Source: Campylobacter insulaenigrae NCTC 12927 (GTDB lineage Bacteria; Campylobacterota; Campylobacteria; Campylobacterales; Campylobacteraceae). Taken from it: DNA of 64,000 nt. Shown here piece after piece: positions 19,883-29,527 of the stretch (position 1 is its first letter; each line of letters opens with the position of its first letter). The stretch lies in contig NZ_CP007770.1 in assembly GCF_000816185.1 (NCBI RefSeq), forward strand, positions 558,001-622,000. The letters run 5' to 3'. A model generated the notes under the pieces. It had not been told where the DNA came from and ran no database searches. It was given only the letters and a program-made list of their open reading frames with translations. The position numbers and the translations under genes were made by a program.

Positions 19883-21336
19883 CACAACAATCCTTTTAGA
19901 AGATTATAAAAATAAATTAAGCATTGAATTAGTAAGTCTTTAAACTCATATAATAAAAAGGCAAAGATGCTTATAAAAATAACACTTAAAAACCAAAATT
20001 TGATTCTAAGTATAGCTAAAAGATTTTTAAATCCAAATTCTTTAAGATTTGCAAAGAGCAAGTAAAATGCGCTAATAGATGAAGCTAAAGCTATCCCTAA
20101 ACTTTTATATTCTTCTTTTTGTATGAGTATAATAATGACTACACTAAAAAATGCAGAAATAAATAATGTCTTAAAAGCAATGATAGCTGCTGTTTTTTGT
20201 TTAAACTTAGCATAAAGCCATAGTGAAAATAATTTTTGCAAACCAAAGGGTAAGAGACCCAAGAGATAGGCTTGAAGTAAAAAAGCTGTAATTTTTGTAT
20301 CTTCTTGATTAAAATTTCCTCTTTGAAACAAAAATTCAACAATTTCACTGGCTAAAATTATTCCTATTATTGTAGAAAGGAGCAAGAGTATGCTTAGATA
20401 CTCTAAAGCTTTTTGCATAAATTCTAAAGCTTTTTTTTCTTCTTTTGCCTTTAAATGTTTTAAAATTTTTGGAAAACTTACCTGACTTAATGCTATTGCA
20501 AATAAAGCTAATGGGAGTTGAAAAACTCTATTTGAATAATATAAATAAGATATACTTCCAGTAATTAAAAAACTTGCTATAGTTGTATCAAGTAAAGAGC
20601 TAAGTTGATTAGCAGATGAGCCTAGAAGACCGTGTATAAAAGTAGAGTGAAAACTAGCAAGTTTAGCTTTAGTTTTTTTTAACTTAATACTAAAATACAT
20701 ACTTTGTATGATTTTAGCATTTCTTAGAGCAAAAATATGCCATATTAATTGTGCAACCCCGCTTAAAACTGTGGCATAAGAAAAATAATACAAAGCTTTT
20801 AACGGCTCTTCTTTGTTTACAAAAAATCCAGCTATAACTACAAAGAGATTAAAAAAAGATGCAGAAAAGGATGTAATAAAAAATTTTTGCTTGTAGTTTA
20901 ATAAAGCACCTAAAAAAGTTACTAAAAAGATAAAAAATAAATACCAAAAATTAATTGATACCAAAGGAGAAGCAAGCAGTATAGTTTCTTTACTAAAACC
21001 AAAAGCAAAAATTTTGGTAAAAAATTCGGAAAAAAAACTAATTAAAAGACAAAGTAAAAAAACTATCGTGCTAAATTGAGCTAAAACATTAACACAAAAT
21101 GCACCTTTGTTATTTGCTTTTAAAAAGCTAGGTAAAAATGCTTGTCCAAAAGCACCTTCTGCAAAAATTCTTCTAAAAAATGCAGGCATTTTCAGTGCAA
21201 CAAAAAAAATATCACTATAGATTCCAGCACCTAAGTACAATGCTAAAATAATATCTCTTAAAACGCCTAATATTCTAGAAAATAAAATTCCAAAAGCATT
21301 AACAATAAAATTTTTAAAAACAATATTTTTTTTCAT
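19882..21336 (-). CDS. murJ: lipid II flippase
   Basis: MurJ (MviN) moves lipid II across the inner membrane for peptidoglycan synthesis. The 484-residue protein is almost wholly hydrophobic with about 13-14 membrane segments. The N-terminal region (I-L-G-V-L-R-D-I-I-L-A) carries conserved arginines, and F-A-E-G-A-F-G-Q-A-F-L-P is a family hallmark. It is the first gene of the msbA-cysS-murJ transcript on this strand, with a candidate promoter at 21376-21381. The last 30 residues are a further membrane segment. Confidence 0.95.
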   Translation of the reverse strand: MKKNIVFKNFIVNAFGILFSRILGVLRDIILALYLGAGIYSDIFFVALKMPAFFRRIFAEGAFGQAFLPSFLKANNKGAFCVNVLAQFSTIVFLLCLLISFFSEFFTKIFAFGFSKETILLASPLVSINFWYLFFIFLVTFLGALLNYKQKFFITSFSASFFNLFVVIAGFFVNKEEPLKALYYFSYATVLSGVAQLIWHIFALRNAKIIQSMYFSIKLKKTKAKLASFHSTFIHGLLGSSANQLSSLLDTTIASFLITGSISYLYYSNRVFQLPLALFAIALSQVSFPKILKHLKAKEEKKALEFMQKALEYLSILLLLSTIIGIILASEIVEFLFQRGNFNQEDTKITAFLLQAYLLGLLPFGLQKLFSLWLYAKFKQKTAAIIAFKTLFISAFFSVVIIILIQKEEYKSLGIALASSISAFYLLFANLKEFGFKNLLAILRIKFWFLSVIFISIFAFLLYEFKDLLIQCLIYFYNLLKGLL

Positions 21337-21375
21337 TAGTTTGTATTCTTTAAATGTTATCTTGTGTATTGTAAA

Positions 21376-21381
21376 ATTATA
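21376..21381 (-). promoter_or_regulatory. candidate -10 element for murJ-cysS-msbA
   Basis: A perfect TATAAT on the minus strand lies about 40 bases upstream of the murJ ATG, in the divergent gap with the FapA-like gene. It is preceded by AT-rich sequence, as is usual in Campylobacter, which lacks a strong -35 box. By eye only. Confidence 0.4.
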
Positions 21382-21415
21382 GATAATTTTAACTAAATTT
21401 TGATTTTATTTTCGC

Positions 21416-21421
21416 TAGAAT
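21416..21421 (+). promoter_or_regulatory. candidate -10 element for the FapA-like operon
   Basis: TAGAAT lies 39 bases before the ATG of the FapA-like gene in the 123-base divergent gap. The rest of this gap holds only AT-rich sequence. Confidence 0.35.
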
Positions 21422-21459
21422 TAAGATTTAAAATCAAAAAATATTTTTTTTGAAAGTTT

Positions 21460-23304
21460 ATGATAGTTATGGAAGAAAACAAAATTTTATATACTAAAGA
21501 TCCTTATAAAGATCTCTTATCATACGCTAATACTAATAAAATAGACATAGATAAATTAGACTATAAATTATTAAGTTTTAGTACTTCTTATGCTTTTGAC
21601 AATCAAACATGGGTAAAAGCAAATGAAAAAGATTTGCAAATTTTTGAAGAAAATGAAAAATTTTTGGATTTAAATTTAAATATACAACAAGAATATAAAA
21701 TTCAAATTGAAATAAAAGAGAAAATTCCAAGTTCTAAATTTAAAGTAGAATTGAATACTAATGAGTTGGTTACAATTTTATATGCCAATGTAAAAGCTAA
21801 TGAAAAAATTGTTTATCATGAAAAAATTGCTTTGGAAATTTTTGAAGCTATTTATAAGCAAATGATTAAAGAAGGATTTTTGCTTGGATTTAGAATTTTT
21901 GATTTTAAAAAACAAATTATTGAATTTAATACAAAATTAAAAGAAAATAAAATATTTGATTATGAAGTAAAATTCGAAGTTAGCAAAGGGTTAAATCCTC
22001 AAAATCCAACAGATGAGGAAATAAAATTTCATTATATTGATAAGCTTAAGCAACACGAAGATATAATGAATAGAAATTACGTTGCTCCTATAGGTAAAGA
22101 TGAGATAGCTATAGAAAGAATCAAACCCAAAGAAGGTAAAGAGGGCAGGGATTTAAAACTAAAAATTTTAAAATCTTTACCTCCTAAAATAACTAAAGAG
22201 CAAGTTAATGTTTCGAATAATTTTAGCATTAAAGAGGATGAAAAAAGTATCCAATATATAGCAAACAAAGATGGTTTTATTATAAATAAAAATTCCATAT
22301 ATGAAATCGAAAATCATCTCGAATTTGATAAAGTTGATTTTAAGAGTACTGGTTCTATTTGGGCTGGCATAGACAAACAAGTTAGTATCGTTGTTAAAAA
22401 TACTGATTCTTTAGAAGAAGCTGTCGGCTCTAGAATTACTATAGAAGCACAAGAATTAGAAGTAATTGGAAATGTAGCACAAGATGCTGTTTTACGAGCT
22501 AAAAAAATTTCACTTCAAGGAAATATGCATCAAAAAAGTAAGATTTACGGTCAAGATGTCGAAGTAGATATTTTAAAGGGTTATTGTGAAGCGACTGATT
22601 TTAAAGCACAAAGCCTTGAAAATGGTATTGTTAAGGCAAAGAAAGTTAATATAAAAAAAGCTACTGGAGGAGAAATTATAGCTGATGAAATTTATATAGA
22701 AGAGCTTTTTGATAATTGCACTTGTAGTGCGAAAAAGCTCATACATGTAGATAAAATTCAAGGTAGCGGCAATAAAATGTCTATAGAATATACTCAAATT
22801 TTTGATCAAAAAGATGAAAATGTGTTGCAAAATTTAGAGTTTGGTAAAATGGAACAAGAAAAAATAAAAAATGAAATGGAAGAAATTAAACATACTATTT
22901 CTATAAGCAAAGATTCTGTAAAACTTTTACAACAAAAATCAAAAGAATTTTTAAGTGCGAATAAACCTGTACCTTTAGCATATAAAAATACCATTCGAGA
23001 CTATAATCAAAAGATAGAACTTTTTAATAATTTGAAAATAAAATTGGATAATTTGCAAGAAAAAGAAGAACAAAATATTGAAAAAATAAAAAGAATTCAA
23101 GAAGAATTATTGCAAGCTAAGATCATTAATAAAAGTGGTGAATGGCCTGATTTAAATGAAGTTAAATTTAAAATGTTGCATCCGAATAAAGAGTTGGTTT
23201 ATGTGCCACATAAGGATGAAAAAATTCAATGTTTAAAAATAGAAAAAATAGGTGAAGATAATCTAACTTATGAAATTCGTGTTTTTTCTAATTACAAGGA
23301 ATAG
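21460..23304 (+). CDS. FapA/DUF342 family protein
   Basis: A 614-residue soluble protein of the DUF342 (flagellar assembly protein A) type. The middle (about residues 190-470) has the repeating short-strand, Gly/Ala/Lys pattern of a right-handed beta-helix: [16 protein letters not shown], then successive A-K-K-I-S and A-K-K-V-N turns. After residue 470 comes a long charged coiled coil ([12 protein letters not shown]). In Vibrio such proteins have been linked to polar placement of flagellar factors; the role in Campylobacter is not established from sequence. The start could be ATG 21460 or 21469; no strong ribosome site favours either. It heads the operon with ruvA. Confidence 0.75.
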   Translation: MIVMEENKILYTKDPYKDLLSYANTNKIDIDKLDYKLLSFSTSYAFDNQTWVKANEKDLQIFEENEKFLDLNLNIQQEYKIQIEIKEKIPSSKFKVELNTNELVTILYANVKANEKIVYHEKIALEIFEAIYKQMIKEGFLLGFRIFDFKKQIIEFNTKLKENKIFDYEVKFEVSKGLNPQNPTDEEIKFHYIDKLKQHEDIMNRNYVAPIGKDEIAIERIKPKEGKEGRDLKLKILKSLPPKITKEQVNVSNNFSIKEDEKSIQYIANKDGFIINKNSIYEIENHLEFDKVDFKSTGSIWAGIDKQVSIVVKNTDSLEEAVGSRITIEAQELEVIGNVAQDAVLRAKKISLQGNMHQKSKIYGQDVEVDILKGYCEATDFKAQSLENGIVKAKKVNIKKATGGEIIADEIYIEELFDNCTCSAKKLIHVDKIQGSGNKMSIEYTQIFDQKDENVLQNLEFGKMEQEKIKNEMEEIKHTISISKDSVKLLQQKSKEFLSANKPVPLAYKNTIRDYNQKIELFNNLKIKLDNLQEKEEQNIEKIKRIQEELLQAKIINKSGEWPDLNEVKFKMLHPNKELVYVPHKDEKIQCLKIEKIGEDNLTYEIRVFSNYKE

Positions 23305-23306
23305 CG

Positions 23307-23858
23307 ATGATAGTTGCATTGGAAGGTGAAGTTGCCAAAAAAAATCCTACTTATATTGTTTTAAAAACTGTAAGTGGAGTAAGTTATGGAGTATATGTTT
23401 CTTTGTTTTGTTCTAATCAAATTAATCAAAATGGAAAAATAGAGTTGTTAATTACTCAAATAATAAAAGAAGATTCGCATAAACTTTATGGTTTTTTAGA
23501 TGATAGCGAACAAAAAATGTTTGAACTACTTATTAAAATTAATGGTATCGGTGCTACGACTGCTATGGCTGTGTGTTCTAGTTTGAGTGTTGATGCATTT
23601 TACATGGCGTTGAAAAATGCAGATGAAAGTGCATTTAAAAAAGTTCCGGGTATTGGTGCAAAAGGTGCAAAGAGAATTATTACAGAATTAAGTGATGCCA
23701 AGATGAATATTAGTAATTGCGATTTAACCCATTCTCAAGCTTTAGCAGCATTAATATCACTAGGATTTAAGCAAGAAAATATTTTAAAAGCGCTGAGTTC
23801 TTGTCAAAGTACTGAAACTGGAGAACTTGTCAAAGAAGCATTAAAAAAATTAGCATAA
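23307..23858 (+). CDS. ruvA: Holliday junction branch migration protein RuvA
   Basis: RuvA binds four-way DNA junctions and loads the RuvB motor during recombination. The 183-residue product has an N-terminal OB fold, two helix-hairpin-helix motifs ([11 protein letters not shown] and [11 protein letters not shown]) and a C-terminal domain ([10 protein letters not shown]) that contacts RuvB. ruvB is not in the window; ruvA apart from ruvB is normal in Campylobacter. It starts two bases after the FapA-like gene. Confidence 0.96.
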   Translation: MIVALEGEVAKKNPTYIVLKTVSGVSYGVYVSLFCSNQINQNGKIELLITQIIKEDSHKLYGFLDDSEQKMFELLIKINGIGATTAMAVCSSLSVDAFYMALKNADESAFKKVPGIGAKGAKRIITELSDAKMNISNCDLTHSQALAALISLGFKQENILKALSSCQSTETGELVKEALKKLA

Positions 23859-23868
23859 AGGAACATTA

Positions 23869-24906
23869 ATGATATATGGAATTATTTTTGGCGCCAATTC
23901 ATATGAACACGAGATTAGTATTGTGAGTGCAGTGGTGTTAAAAAAAGTTTTAAAAGAGCAAAAAAAATTTATATTTTGTGACGAAAAAAAAGACTTTTAT
24001 CTTATAGATGAAAATAAAATGAATGCAAAGGCTTTTAGTAGTGGAATGTATAAAAAAGAAAAGCAACTTATTTTAAAGCAGGGTGGTTTTTTTGTCAAAA
24101 ATATTTTAAGTGAGAAAAAACTTGAAGTAGATGTGATGATTAATATTATTCATGGAAAAGATGGTGAAGATGGAAAAATTTCTGCTTTATTTGATTTTTA
24201 TGGAATTAAATATATTGGTCCAAGATTAGAAGCTAGTGTAATATCTTTTAATAAATTTTTCACAAAGCTTTATGCAAAAAGTGTTGGCGTAAAAACGCTT
24301 GATTATAAAGTTTTATCTTTACAAAATGAAAATAACGAAGTGAGTTTTCCTTGTATTTTAAAGCCAGCAAGACTTGGAAGTAGTATAGGTATAAGTATAG
24401 TAAAAAATGAGGAGGAATTTAAATATGCTAAAGATGTTGCGTATGAATTTGATGATGAAATTGTGGTTGAGCAGTTTATTAGCAATATAAAAGAATACAA
24501 TCTTGCAGGTTGTATGATAAATGATGAATTTTGTTTTTCTGTGATAGAAGAACCTAAAAAAAATGAAATTTTAGATTTTGAGCAAAAGTATTTGGGATTT
24601 TCAGAAAGTAATAAAATCAACGAAGCTAATCTTGATGATAATTTAAAGAAAAAATTAAAAGAAAGTTTTACTAAAATTTATAATCCTTTGTTTAAAGGTG
24701 CGTTAATCCGTTGTGATTTTTTTGTGATTGATGATGAGGTTTATTTAAACGAAATAAATCCTAATCCTGGATCATTAGCCAATTATCTTTTTGATGATTT
24801 TACAAATACTCTAAACCAACTTGCTCATTATATTGATCTTGAAAAACAAATTAAGATTGATTATAAATTTTTGCATAGCATTAATGGCCAAAAGGGTAAA
24901 ATGTAA
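23869..24906 (+). CDS. ddl: D-alanine-D-alanine ligase
   Basis: An ATP-grasp enzyme that joins two D-alanines for the peptidoglycan stem. The 345 residues show the N-terminal [11 protein letters not shown] segment, a G-K-D-G-E-D-G-K loop, [10 protein letters not shown] for nucleotide binding, and the metal-binding E-I-N-P-N-P-G-S-L near the end. In this gene the opening G-G-x-S-x-E-H-E motif reads G-A-N-S-Y-E-H-E. Its product is used by MurF, encoded three genes downstream, so this is a compact wall-precursor cluster. Confidence 0.95.
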   Translation: MIYGIIFGANSYEHEISIVSAVVLKKVLKEQKKFIFCDEKKDFYLIDENKMNAKAFSSGMYKKEKQLILKQGGFFVKNILSEKKLEVDVMINIIHGKDGEDGKISALFDFYGIKYIGPRLEASVISFNKFFTKLYAKSVGVKTLDYKVLSLQNENNEVSFPCILKPARLGSSIGISIVKNEEEFKYAKDVAYEFDDEIVVEQFISNIKEYNLAGCMINDEFCFSVIEEPKKNEILDFEQKYLGFSESNKINEANLDDNLKKKLKESFTKIYNPLFKGALIRCDFFVIDDEVYLNEINPNPGSLANYLFDDFTNTLNQLAHYIDLEKQIKIDYKFLHSINGQKGKM

Positions 24907-24908
24907 TT

Positions 24909-25136
24909 ATGGCTACTTTTAGTAAGGATGAAATTTATACAGCAACTGAAGTGGTAAGAAATTTTAGCACTATCCTTGAAAAAACTAAGAAAAGTGAAAA
25001 CGGTAGACTGGTTATTGTTAAAAATAATAAATTTGAGGCTGTTTTGCTTAGCTTTGAAGAATATGAGCGTTTGAGTGAAGCTGTTGTGCTTTTGGAAAAT
25101 ATATACAAGCAAAAGGCAAATGATGGCAAAGACTAG
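24909..25136 (+). CDS. Phd/YefM-type antitoxin without an adjacent toxin
   Basis: A 75-residue protein with the Phd/YefM layout. It has an N-terminal DNA-binding beta-alpha unit (Y-T-A-T-E-V-V-R-N-F-S-T-I-L), the strand pair L-V-I-V-K-N-N-K-F-E-A-V-L-L-S and the helix F-E-E-Y-E-R-L, then a short C-terminal tail that would neutralise a toxin. No RelE-, Doc- or VapC-like gene is next to it; the downstream gene is an alpha/beta hydrolase overlapping by 14 bases. It starts two bases after ddl, so it looks like a resident operon member kept in the same place in C. jejuni. It may now act as a DNA-binding regulator only. Confidence 0.8.
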   Translation: MATFSKDEIYTATEVVRNFSTILEKTKKSENGRLVIVKNNKFEAVLLSFEEYERLSEAVVLLENIYKQKANDGKD

Positions 25137-25866
25137 AGTATATTCTAATGGCTATTTTTATAATTTGAGTTATGAAATTATAAATCAAAAATGTGATAAA
25201 ACAATATTAATTTTACATGGCTGGGGAGCCAATAAAGAGTTAATGAAACAAGCATTCCAAGAATATTTAAAAGATTATAAACAAATTTATCTTGATTTGC
25301 CAGGTTTTGGAAATTCAAGTATTGATGTGGCTATGGACTCTTATGCCTATACTAAAGTTGTGGAAGATTTTATTAATACAATTGAAGTGAAAGTTGATTT
25401 TTTGATGGGTCATTCTTTTGGTGGAAAAATAGCTACTTTAATGTGCAAAGATAATATTTATAAAGGATTAATTTTATTATCTAGCGCAGGAATTGTTTTA
25501 CCTAAAAGCTTTAAGGTTAAATTTAAAATATCTCTTTTTAAAATTTTAAAACATCTCCCATATAGCGAAATTATAAGAAAATTCTTTATTAGTAAGGATG
25601 CGCAAGGTATGAATGAAATTATGTATGAAACATTTAAAAAAGTAGTAAATGAAAATATAGAAAGTGAATTTCAAAATTTAAAAAGTCCTGTTTTAATTTT
25701 TTGGGGTGATGAGGACAAAGCAACTCCATTAAAAAGTGGGGCTATTATTCATTCTTTAGCAAAAAAAGGGAAATTCTATTCTCTAAAAGGGGATCATTTC
25801 TTTTTCTTACAACACGCTGAATTTATCAGTGAAAAAATTAATGTAGAGCTTAATACAAATGCTTGA
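25123..25866 (+). CDS. alpha/beta-fold hydrolase
   Basis: A 247-residue alpha/beta hydrolase. It shows the oxyanion loop HGWG at residues 32-35, nucleophile Ser-98 in GHSFGG, an acid in F-W-G-D-E-D-K-A-T-P and the catalytic His in K-G-D-H-F-F-F, so the triad looks complete. A four-helix cap sits between. ATG 25123 is best spaced after AAAAGG (25111-25116) and lies inside the antitoxin gene. It overlaps murF by eight bases. The substrate cannot be read from the sequence; esterase or C-C hydrolase activity are both possible. Confidence 0.85.
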   Translation: MAKTRVYSNGYFYNLSYEIINQKCDKTILILHGWGANKELMKQAFQEYLKDYKQIYLDLPGFGNSSIDVAMDSYAYTKVVEDFINTIEVKVDFLMGHSFGGKIATLMCKDNIYKGLILLSSAGIVLPKSFKVKFKISLFKILKHLPYSEIIRKFFISKDAQGMNEIMYETFKKVVNENIESEFQNLKSPVLIFWGDEDKATPLKSGAIIHSLAKKGKFYSLKGDHFFFLQHAEFISEKINVELNTNA

Positions 25867-27262
25867 AATTATTTCTTTTTTAGGTTTAAATTTCATTATA
25901 GGTTTTTATTTAATTTTAACGTTGCAATGGTATTCTTATAAATTCAGTAGAATCTTGTTTCATTTTGCCAAGCCCCTTTGGCATATATATTTTATTGTAT
26001 TTCCTTATTTATCATTTTTAGTATCATTATATTTTAATGAATATATGTTTTTTTTATTAACATTTTTATTTTTGATAATTTATGGATCTTATTTATATAA
26101 AAAGTTAGATAAAAAATTAATTTTTACAGCTAGAGTGAAGCGTTTTTTTGTCTGTTTGTTTTTATTTAGTTTGTTGTTTTTATTAGAGAATTATTTTTTA
26201 GGATTAGAAGCTTTAGCTTGTGCATTTTTGTGTAGTTTTTTAGTGGAAAAATTAAATCAATTGTATTTTATTAAAAAAGCAAAAAATAAGATTTTAAAAA
26301 ATACTGATTTGAAAATTATTTTAATAACAGCAAGTTTTGGTAAGACAAGTATTAAAAATTTTTTATATGAAATCTTAAAAGATCAATACAAATGCCACAA
26401 AACTCCAAGGAGTGTTAATACTCTTTTAGGTATTGTAAAAGATATTAATGAGAATTTAGATATATCAACTCAAATTTATATTGTTGAAGCTGGAGCTAGA
26501 AAAAGAAATGATATTTTGGAAATTACTCAATTTTTAAATCCACAATTTTGCATTATTGGAGAAATTGGATTGGCTCATCTTGAATATTTCAAGACTCAAG
26601 AGAATATACGACAAACTAAATTGGAAGCATTGAAATCAAATCGTTTAGAAAAATATTTTTTACATTCCAGTACTTTATATAAAGATGAATTTTATGACAA
26701 TTTCTTAAGCGATATTGAAGCTAATTTAGATGGATTAAAATTCAAAATGAATTTTAATGGAGAAAGTTATACTTTCCATACGTCTTTATTAGGGGCCTTT
26801 AATGCTTATAATTTAAGTGCTTGTATATCTATGGCGTATTTTTTGAAAATTGATATAAAGCATCTTATAAAAAGTGTTTCAAATTTAAAAGCAGTAGAGC
26901 ATCGCTTGCAAATTATTTCTAGAAAACCAAAATTTATTATAGATGATGGTTTTAATGGTAATTTTAAAGGCATGAGTCAAAGTTATGAGCTTTGTAAGAG
27001 TTATCAAGGTAGGAGAGTTTTAGTAACTCCTGGTATAGTTGAAGTAAATCACGATGAAAATATTAAACTGTGTAAAATCATCAATGAATGTTTTGATTTT
27101 GTGATTATTACTTCAGAAATAAATAGTGCCATCTTAAAAAAGCATATTGTATTGGAAAATATTGTTTTAAAAGATAAAAATCAGTTGATAAAAATTTTAG
27201 CTGAATCTACAAAAGATAATGATCTAATATTATTTTCAAACGATGCACCTAATTTCATGTAA
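25859..27262 (+). CDS. murF: UDP-MurNAc-tripeptide-D-alanyl-D-alanine ligase, membrane-anchored form
   Basis: A Mur ligase that adds D-Ala-D-Ala to the UDP-MurNAc tripeptide. The P-loop is G-K-T-S at residues 161-164, followed by K-T-P-R-S-V-N-T and the central-domain I-V-E-A-G-A-R-K-R-N-D-I. The C-terminal ligase domain has H-R-L and D-D-G-F-N-G-N. The first 140 residues are unusual for MurF: four or so hydrophobic segments that should hold the enzyme at the membrane. C. jejuni MurF is also of this long type. Some MurF-like proteins with this layout are annotated only as Mur ligase family, so specificity rests on gene order and on ddl nearby. Confidence 0.87.
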   Translation: MLEIISFLGLNFIIGFYLILTLQWYSYKFSRILFHFAKPLWHIYFIVFPYLSFLVSLYFNEYMFFLLTFLFLIIYGSYLYKKLDKKLIFTARVKRFFVCLFLFSLLFLLENYFLGLEALACAFLCSFLVEKLNQLYFIKKAKNKILKNTDLKIILITASFGKTSIKNFLYEILKDQYKCHKTPRSVNTLLGIVKDINENLDISTQIYIVEAGARKRNDILEITQFLNPQFCIIGEIGLAHLEYFKTQENIRQTKLEALKSNRLEKYFLHSSTLYKDEFYDNFLSDIEANLDGLKFKMNFNGESYTFHTSLLGAFNAYNLSACISMAYFLKIDIKHLIKSVSNLKAVEHRLQIISRKPKFIIDDGFNGNFKGMSQSYELCKSYQGRRVLVTPGIVEVNHDENIKLCKIINECFDFVIITSEINSAILKKHIVLENIVLKDKNQLIKILAESTKDNDLILFSNDAPNFM

Positions 27263-27275
27263 TTTATCTAGAATT

Positions 27276-27977
27276 TTAAAATGGCCAAATAGTTTCCATG
27301 AATTTGGTACCCCAAGGTTTGCGTGTAGATTTGTCTATATCACCCTCTGTTTTATATAAAATTTTAGCATCTGCTATATATTTACTATCTATCATATTAT
27401 CTTGAGAAATATCATAAGGTCTGATGACTCCACTTAGTTGGATGATTTGCTTTTCTCCATTAATTAAAAGCTCACGACTCCCTTCTATAAAATAATTTCC
27501 ATTAGATAATACTTTTATAACCCTAGCTGAAATTGTTGTTTGAAAATTTTCACTTCTTGTTTGAGAACCCGTACCTTGGTATTGTGAATTACTCGTTGTG
27601 GTATAACCTACATTTGCATAGTCATTAATTAGATCCTTAACTTGACTAAGACCTGGTCCTGTAGAAATTTGTCCACCACCCAAATTTACATTATTGTTTT
27701 TATTGGTTGTTTTTGAGCCTTGAGAATTCTGTGTGGCATTTTCTCTAATTACTACTGTAACAAGATCGTTTACATTCATAGCTTTTTTATCTGAAAACAA
27801 AGGATTATCTCCTCTTCCAAAAAGAGATCCAGGATTATTTTGTACATTATTATTTTGTTTTGGAGCAAGTTCTTCTACATATGCTGGTGGTTTCATATTA
27901 ATGTGCGGATCTACTGTAGCACTACATCCAATCATTACTAAAGGTAACACAGATATAATAATATTTGTAAATTTCAT
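27276..27977 (-). CDS. flgH: flagellar L-ring protein FlgH
   Basis: A lipoprotein that forms the outer-membrane ring of the flagellar rod. The 233-residue protein has a lipobox ending in Cys-18 (V-M-I-G-C) and family segments including S-L-F-G-R-G-D-N-P-L-F, V-N-D-L-V-T-V-V-I-R-E, I-E-G-S-R-E-L-L-I-N-G-E-K-Q and the C-terminal V-R-P-x-D-I-S. It is transcribed alone and convergent with murF, with 13 bases between the stops. I see no sigma-54 GG-N10-GC signature upstream; a TATAAT at 28022-28017 may serve instead. Confidence 0.96.
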   Translation of the reverse strand: MKFTNIIISVLPLVMIGCSATVDPHINMKPPAYVEELAPKQNNNVQNNPGSLFGRGDNPLFSDKKAMNVNDLVTVVIRENATQNSQGSKTTNKNNNVNLGGGQISTGPGLSQVKDLINDYANVGYTTTSNSQYQGTGSQTRSENFQTTISARVIKVLSNGNYFIEGSRELLINGEKQIIQLSGVIRPYDISQDNMIDSKYIADAKILYKTEGDIDKSTRKPWGTKFMETIWPF

Positions 27978-28015
27978 AAATTATAACCTTATCTTAGTGT
28001 GATGAATTTTAAAAT

Positions 28016-28022
28016 TATTATA
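28016..28022. promoter_or_regulatory. overlapping divergent -10 elements for flgH and pta
   Basis: In the 84-base gap, TATTAT (28016-28021) reads toward pta and TATAAT (28022-28017) reads toward flgH. Both would give leaders of about 30-35 bases. The two elements share almost the same bases, so they could compete. By eye only. Confidence 0.3.
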
Positions 28023-28061
28023 TTACAAAAAAACAATTAATTTACTAAAAAGAGGAAAAAA

Positions 28062-29519
28062 ATGCTTTCAGCTTTTATTTTAAATTATGATGAAAAATTA
28101 ATTTTTGATCATATAAAACAAGCAAATGATAAGATTATATTTTATTTTCCAGTTTTAAATGAAACAATAAAATCTAATTTAGAGAAGTTGTGTTTAAAAT
28201 ATTGTGTGGAATTTAAATATTTTTATAGTTTTAAAGGTGAAGAATATCAATTACAAATGATAAATCATTCAAATGATTTTTTTAAAAAAATTATAGAAGA
28301 TTTTGAGGTAAATTGCCCGCATGATTATTTTTCTATTATTATAGGCGTAGATCATTATGGATTGATGGGTGATTTGAATTTAAATATCATGTTGGCTAAA
28401 GAATTAAATTCTCCTTTATATGCAAAAACAAACGATGATTATGATATTTTAAATTTTTTATTGAAAAAAAAATTAGATCATTTTGTCTTATTGAAAAATG
28501 AAGAAAATTTTACGCTGGCTAAACCTTATGCTTATAAAACTCAAGCAAGATTTTCTCATGAGCTTTTTAAAAAAGCTAAATCAAATAAACAAACTATAGT
28601 CTTACCTGAAAGTTTTGATGAAAGAATTTTAAGAGCGAGTGAATTTTTGATGCAAAATGATTTAGTTGATTTGATTTTACTTGGAGACAGTAATGAAATT
28701 TTATCAAAAGCTAATTCAATAAATGTTAATTTAGATGGTGTTCGTATTATAAATCCAAAAAATTCCCAATATAATGAAGAATTTGAAGATATATTATATG
28801 AAACAAGAAAAGCAAAAGGTATGACTAAAGAAAAAGCTAAAGAGTTGGTTCAAGATATTACTTATTTTGGAACATTATTAGTTCATACTAATAAAGCTCA
28901 TGCTATGGTAAGTGGAGCCAGTACAACTACTGCTGATACCATACGTCCTGCTTTGCAACTTATTAAAACTAAAGATGGGGTGAGTTCAGTTTCTGGCGTA
29001 TTTTTTATGTCTTTAGAAGATCAAGTTTTTGTTTTTGCTGATTGTGCTGTTGTGCCAAATCCTACTCCTGAACAACTCGCTGAGATTGCTTATACTAGTG
29101 CAAATAGCGCAAGATCTTTTGGAATAGAACCTAGTGTTGCCTTACTTTCTTACTCCAGTGGAAATAGTGGAAGTGGAATTAGTGTTGATGTGGTAAAAGA
29201 GGCAGTAAAAATTGTTAAAGATAAATATCCGCAATTTTTAGTTGATGGACCTATACAATTTGATGCAGCAATAGATCCATTAACTGCTAAGAGTAAAATG
29301 CCAAATTCTAAGGTGGCAGGGCATGCTAATGTATTTATATTCCCAGATTTAAATGCTGCAAATATATGTTACAAAGCTGTACAAAGAACAGCAAAATCTT
29401 TGGCTATAGGACCTATTTTGCAGGGATTGAAAAAACCTATTAATGATTTAAGTAGAGGTTGTTTAGTTGAAGATATTATTAATACTGTTGTATTAAGTGC
29501 AATACAAGCACAAGAATAA
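28062..29519 (+). CDS. pta: phosphate acetyltransferase
   Basis: Pta interconverts acetyl-CoA and acetyl phosphate. The C-terminal 330 residues are the catalytic PTA_PTB domain (V-L-P-E-S-F-D-E-R-I-L-R-A, Y-F-G-T-L-L-V-H, M-V-S-G-A-S-T-T-T-A-D-T, S-Y-S-S-G-N-S-G-S-G). The first 150 residues are a shortened version of the N-terminal region found in long Pta proteins, so the total of 485 is far below the roughly 700 of E. coli. It starts after AGAGG and is followed by ackA eight bases later, forming the acetate overflow/acetyl phosphate operon. Confidence 0.96.
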   Translation: MLSAFILNYDEKLIFDHIKQANDKIIFYFPVLNETIKSNLEKLCLKYCVEFKYFYSFKGEEYQLQMINHSNDFFKKIIEDFEVNCPHDYFSIIIGVDHYGLMGDLNLNIMLAKELNSPLYAKTNDDYDILNFLLKKKLDHFVLLKNEENFTLAKPYAYKTQARFSHELFKKAKSNKQTIVLPESFDERILRASEFLMQNDLVDLILLGDSNEILSKANSINVNLDGVRIINPKNSQYNEEFEDILYETRKAKGMTKEKAKELVQDITYFGTLLVHTNKAHAMVSGASTTTADTIRPALQLIKTKDGVSSVSGVFFMSLEDQVFVFADCAVVPNPTPEQLAEIAYTSANSARSFGIEPSVALLSYSSGNSGSGISVDVVKEAVKIVKDKYPQFLVDGPIQFDAAIDPLTAKSKMPNSKVAGHANVFIFPDLNAANICYKAVQRTAKSLAIGPILQGLKKPINDLSRGCLVEDIINTVVLSAIQAQE

Positions 29520-29527
29520 GGAGAAAA

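Noticed and set aside
24303-24620. 105-codon antisense frame in ddl
   Set aside because: Shadow of ddl; low-complexity product with no start signal.
27978-28061. Sigma-54 promoter for flgH
   Set aside because: No GG-N10-GC pair could be found on the minus strand in the gap.
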